From Fimbriimonadales bacterium (GTDB taxonomy: Bacteria > Armatimonadota > Fimbriimonadia > Fimbriimonadales > ATM1), in assembly GCA_035559795.1 (NCBI GenBank), contig DATMAR010000003.1:186001-250000 (forward strand): 64,000 bases of DNA, written 5' to 3'. This document shows, piece by piece, positions 63,871-64,000 of the stretch. A model generated the notes under the pieces. That model was given only the letters and a program-made list of their open reading frames with translations. It had not been told where the DNA came from and made no database searches. How positions within the stretch are numbered: the stretch's first letter is position 1; each line of letters opens with the position of its first letter. The translations under genes and the position numbers were made by a program.

Positions 63871-64000
63871 TCATGCCCCAGCGACTTTCAGACGATTCAA
63901 TGCGCGTTCTATCGCCGCTTGTGCGCGTACAATATTGACATCTTTTTCTTCGAGACGTTTTCTCGCGCGTTCTAAGGCTGCGCGAGCGCGTTCTATATCG
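63871..64000 (-). CDS. atpC: ATP synthase epsilon chain (C-terminal part, 5' end outside window)
   Basis: The last 43 residues are visible on the minus strand: DIERARAALERARKRLEEKD, VNIVRAQAAIERALNRLKVA, then GA and TGA at 63871-63873. This two-helix C-terminus is the regulatory hairpin typical of AtpC. The rest of the atp operon should lie to the right of the window. Confidence 0.85.
   Translation of the reverse strand, partial: DIERARAALERARKRLEEKDVNIVRAQAAIERALNRLKVAGA

Noticed and set aside
1-64000. Prophage, defence island or insertion sequence
   Set aside because: No integrase, transposase, restriction or toxin-antitoxin genes were recognised; only small non-coding repeats look mobile.

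Overview
The window reads like a chromosomal segment of a diderm, aerobic, heterotrophic bacterium of roughly even GC content. My best guess is Armatimonadota (a Fimbriimonadia-like lineage). The reasons are an alternative complex III plus caa3 oxidase locus, a DUF1800/DUF1501 pair, HAF-repeat and tricorn-type secreted proteins, small outer-membrane barrels, and promoters sitting almost on the start codon. That placement is inference; there is no rRNA gene here. I see no prophage, insertion-sequence transposase or CRISPR array.

Layout. 1-15.3 kb (minus strand): one respiratory island, transcribed ctaB, ctaE, sco, DUF420, actA-B-C-D-E-F, a small membrane protein, a second sco, ctaC, ctaD (running off the left edge), with ctaA just upstream. 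It encodes a quinol:cytochrome c oxidoreductase (ACIII), an A2-type caa3 oxidase, and the haem A and copper assembly factors. 15.7-18.5 kb: pyrR-pyrB-pyrC. 18.8-26.7 kb: a presenilin-like nine-helix protein, a DUF255-type protein, gatC-gatA, tRNA-Arg(TCT), an operon of a HisA-like protein with two paralogous coiled-coil membrane proteins, a small barrel and ndk. 26.8-35.4 kb: an aminotransferase / frameshifted hydrolase / threonine aldolase operon, prfA, a Gfo/Idh/MocA oxidoreductase, hemW, dapB and a DUF554 protein. 35.4-50.8 kb: a large NHL/zincin protein, lpdA, a BNR-propeller/Ig protein, hflX-prmC, dut, a zinc-ribbon TPR protein and a tricorn-like protease. 50.9-64 kb: a rhamnulokinase-like kinase, DUF1800/DUF1501, a probable selenocysteine methyltransferase, an HlyD/ABC exporter, recA-recX, a HAF-repeat protein and the 3' end of atpC at the right edge.

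Most notable: (1) an ArsM-like methyltransferase with an in-frame TGA at a position normally held by Cys, followed by a bacterial SECIS-like hairpin; (2) a membrane protein with the two-aspartate plus PAL arrangement of presenilin-type intramembrane proteases; (3) very abundant G/C homopolymer tracts, one of which (G9) breaks the frame of a hydrolase exactly in its HGGGW motif; (4) repeated -10 hexamers 5-10 nt before start codons, suggesting widespread leaderless transcription; (5) three dispersed palindromic repeat families resembling REP/REPIN elements.

Limits: all family names come from reading motifs by eye. No database search, alignment or folding program was run, and start codons are my choice where several are possible.
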